Source: Helicobacteraceae bacterium (GTDB taxonomy: Bacteria > Campylobacterota > Campylobacteria > Campylobacterales > Sulfurimonadaceae). From it: 13,553 nucleotides of DNA. Positions 11,787-13,553 of this stretch are shown here, piece by piece. The notes below the pieces were generated by a model. That model saw only the letters and a list, made by a program, of their open reading frames with translations. It was not told the DNA's origin and ran no database searches. The translations under genes were made by a program, and so were the position numbers. The stretch lies in assembly GCA_027061425.1 (NCBI GenBank), contig JALSUN010000057.1, positions 1 through 13,553 on the forward strand, written 5' to 3'. Positions within the stretch are counted from its first letter, which is position 1; each line of letters begins with the position of its first letter.

Positions 11787-13553
11787 ATGCACAAGATATA
11801 TTTTAAAATTGGACTTTTGGTATTTCTAATGTTCTGTGGTGTCCCATCCCTGCTGGCTCTGACAGATCTGGAAGTGTATAGCAGTTTAGAGCAATCCATC
11901 AAGAAAAATGAAACTAAGACGTTTAAAGCCACTTTCAATGCCGAACATTTCAAAGCAGATTTTTCCCAAGTCAAAAACTTCAAACTCCCGCTGATCTTTG
12001 AAGCAGCGAGTGAAGGAAATGCGGAGATTGTAAAATTTTTAATTTCCAAAGGCAGTGATGTCAACCAGATCTCTGATTATGGAACGATTATGCATTTTGC
12101 TTTGGAAAAAGGGCATATAGATGTTGCATTCGTATTACTGAACAATGGTTTTGATCCAAGGATAGAACACGATCTTAAAGACAAACGCAACCCCTTTAAT
12201 CTTGCTGCTTATAGAGAAGAGGATAAGGGTAGAAAATTTTATAAGGCGATGATAAATCAGGGGATGGAGCTTAATCTTCTCAGCTCACGCAGTGGAATGA
12301 GTATTGTACACATTGCGACCCGATATGAAGATATTGAGATGTTGCGTCTGTTAGAGCGTCACCATGCAGATATGAATCAAAGAGTGCATCTTGAAACGTC
12401 ACCTTTCAAAATACCTGTTTATGCCAAACAAGAGTACACACCCTTAATGTTGGCAACATTTTATGAGAAAAAAAAGTCACTCGATCTGCTGCTTAGTTTT
12501 AAAAGTGTAGATCAAAGTTTAAGGTCCAAAGAGGGCAAAACAGCTTTTGAAATCGACAGCTATAAAACCTTGAAAGAGAGAGAAAAACGCTTGCGTGAGG
12601 CACAGGAGAAAAAAGATCCAGAGTTTGAGGCCAAAGAGATTGAGAGCCATACTGTCTATAACCATAAGATATTTCCAATCAATGACGATCATAATACCAC
12701 ACATGCTCATGTACTTTTTGCACCACCAAAAGTATTTAACACATACAGTATGGACATGGATGTTCAAGGCGACAACATTGTAATTGTAGGCGGGTCTGGC
12801 TTGAGTGTCACTGTTTCGGACAATGGTGCAAAGCGTTATATTAAAAATGAACTTTCAGAATATGCCGACAGTATCGACAAAGTGACTTACCTTAGCGATG
12901 GGTCTATCTATATGATTCCTAGAAAACGTTATATCTACAGAAGTAGAGACCATGGTAAAAGTTTTGAAGTATATGACACGCGAAAATTACTTAAAGATCA
13001 TTATTTGGTTTTCACACAAATAAAGTTTTTTAATGAGAAGATAGGCTTTGTTCTAAGTGAAGATGGTATTTTACTACGGACAGAAGATGGTGGAGACCAT
13101 TGGAAAGTCATCGCGCTTGAGAGTGATGCGACTTTGCGTGATATCGATTGTGTTGAAGAAGATCTTTTTGTTTTGGCAGCATCAAATATGGAGCTGTTCT
13201 TCTCTTATGATGGTGGAAAAACGTGGAGAGACAGAAAACAGATCAAGAGTGAAACGAAGCAGTATAGAGACTTGAAAGTCGTTGACTTTGTCAACAAAAA
13301 AGTGGGTTATACAGCAGGAAAAGGTGCTATTTATAAGACTATAGATGGCGGTAAAAGCTTTTTAAAAATAGATTTCGTTCATGCTTATGCCTATGGTCGT
13401 AAAGAGAAGCTTAGTGACGGCGGTAATGTGACGGGTCTGGCTTTTATTGATGAAAATATTGGGTTTATCGTAACGGATGGAGATTATGCGCTCTATCGGA
13501 CGTTAGATGGCGGAAAAACATTTAATGCGCAGTTTGATAACACTTTAACTTAT
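11787..13553 (+). CDS. Secreted ankyrin plus Asp-box (BNR) repeat protein, 3' partial
   Basis: The frame stays open from the ATG to the window end: 589 residues without a stop. Residues 1-24 are a signal peptide (cleavage after LLA). Ankyrin repeats span about 66-250 (LIFEAASEGNAEIVKFLISK, MHFALEKGHIDVAFVLLNNG, SIVHIATRYEDIEMLRLLER, YTPLMLATFYEKKKSLDLLL). A charged, probably helical linker follows (about 258-290, LKEREKRLREAQEKKDPEF). From about 320 there is a beta-propeller-like region with Asp-boxes SRDHGKSF (386-393), TEDGGDHW (432-439), SYDGGKTW (473-480), TIDGGKSF (518-525) and TLDGGKTF (572-579), spaced about 40-54 residues as in Ycf48/sortilin/sialidase propellers. A sialidase active site is not evident in the visible part. 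It has a strong AGAGGAAAGAG ribosome binding site. It follows the previous stop by 38 bases, so it belongs to the same operon. Joining both repeat types in one exported protein is unusual. Confidence 0.9.
   Translation, partial: MHKIYFKIGLLVFLMFCGVPSLLALTDLEVYSSLEQSIKKNETKTFKATFNAEHFKADFSQVKNFKLPLIFEAASEGNAEIVKFLISKGSDVNQISDYGTIMHFALEKGHIDVAFVLLNNGFDPRIEHDLKDKRNPFNLAAYREEDKGRKFYKAMINQGMELNLLSSRSGMSIVHIATRYEDIEMLRLLERHHADMNQRVHLETSPFKIPVYAKQEYTPLMLATFYEKKKSLDLLLSFKSVDQSLRSKEGKTAFEIDSYKTLKEREKRLREAQEKKDPEFEAKEIESHTVYNHKIFPINDDHNTTHAHVLFAPPKVFNTYSMDMDVQGDNIVIVGGSGLSVTVSDNGAKRYIKNELSEYADSIDKVTYLSDGSIYMIPRKRYIYRSRDHGKSFEVYDTRKLLKDHYLVFTQIKFFNEKIGFVLSEDGILLRTEDGGDHWKVIALESDATLRDIDCVEEDLFVLAASNMELFFSYDGGKTWRDRKQIKSETKQYRDLKVVDFVNKKVGYTAGKGAIYKTIDGGKSFLKIDFVHAYAYGRKEKLSDGGNVTGLAFIDENIGFIVTDGDYALYRTLDGGKTFNAQFDNTLTY

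Noticed and set aside
8274..13553. Polymorphic toxin/immunity locus
   Set aside because: Repeat proteins are frequent immunity partners, but no toxin domain, RHS/YD repeats or secretion signal of that class is visible in the window.

Overview
The window looks like chromosomal DNA of a Campylobacterota bacterium, probably of the Sulfurovum/Sulfurimonas type. The reasons are indirect: moderate GC, TATAAT -10 boxes with no recognisable -35, and an agmatine deiminase that closely matches the Helicobacter HP0049 type as I remember it (GSLHCVTMQ end, NDTWARD, LEGGAIESNGAG). This is an inference from sequence style, not a database result. No rRNA, tRNA, CRISPR array, transposase or convincing rho-independent terminator was seen.

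Positions 1-5215 hold ordinary metabolic genes in mixed orientation. First is the 3' part of a NUDT14-like Nudix pyrophosphatase. It converges, with overlapping stop codons, on a TonB-dependent receptor that carries the CxxxM plus HxM residues of OprC-type copper receptors. The receptor's upstream region holds three TAACACT heptamers (candidate operator) and an inverted pair of short dispersed hairpin repeats. A 54-residue single-span membrane protein follows; its -10 box sits 6 bases before the ATG. Its end overlaps the end of a convergent agmatine deiminase gene. Divergent from that is alanine racemase (alr), also apparently leaderless. The agmatine deiminase start lies inside a perfect 30-bp tandem duplication that duplicates both the ribosome binding site and a GTG start.

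Positions 5267-13553 are the unusual part: five consecutive genes for repeat proteins of different architectures. A minus-strand gene encodes a 926-residue protein with five predicted membrane spans, an ankyrin-like section and many Sel1/TPR-like repeats; the positive-inside rule puts the repeat domain in the periplasm. Divergent from it is a tight four-gene plus-strand operon: a secreted solenoid of about 19 repeats of 22 residues; a lipoprotein with ten RCC1-like repeats ending in WG; a secreted protein with two possible beta-sandwich units; and a secreted ankyrin plus Asp-box (BNR) protein that runs off the window and is still open at base 13553. The first three operon genes are joined by 1-nt stop/start overlaps, and the fourth follows after 38 bases.

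All five products are predicted to present protein-binding repeats on the outer side of the inner membrane. The shared compartment, the tight coupling and the divergent layout suggest one envelope-associated scaffold or interaction system. I know no described system with this composition. Its function cannot be read from the sequence.
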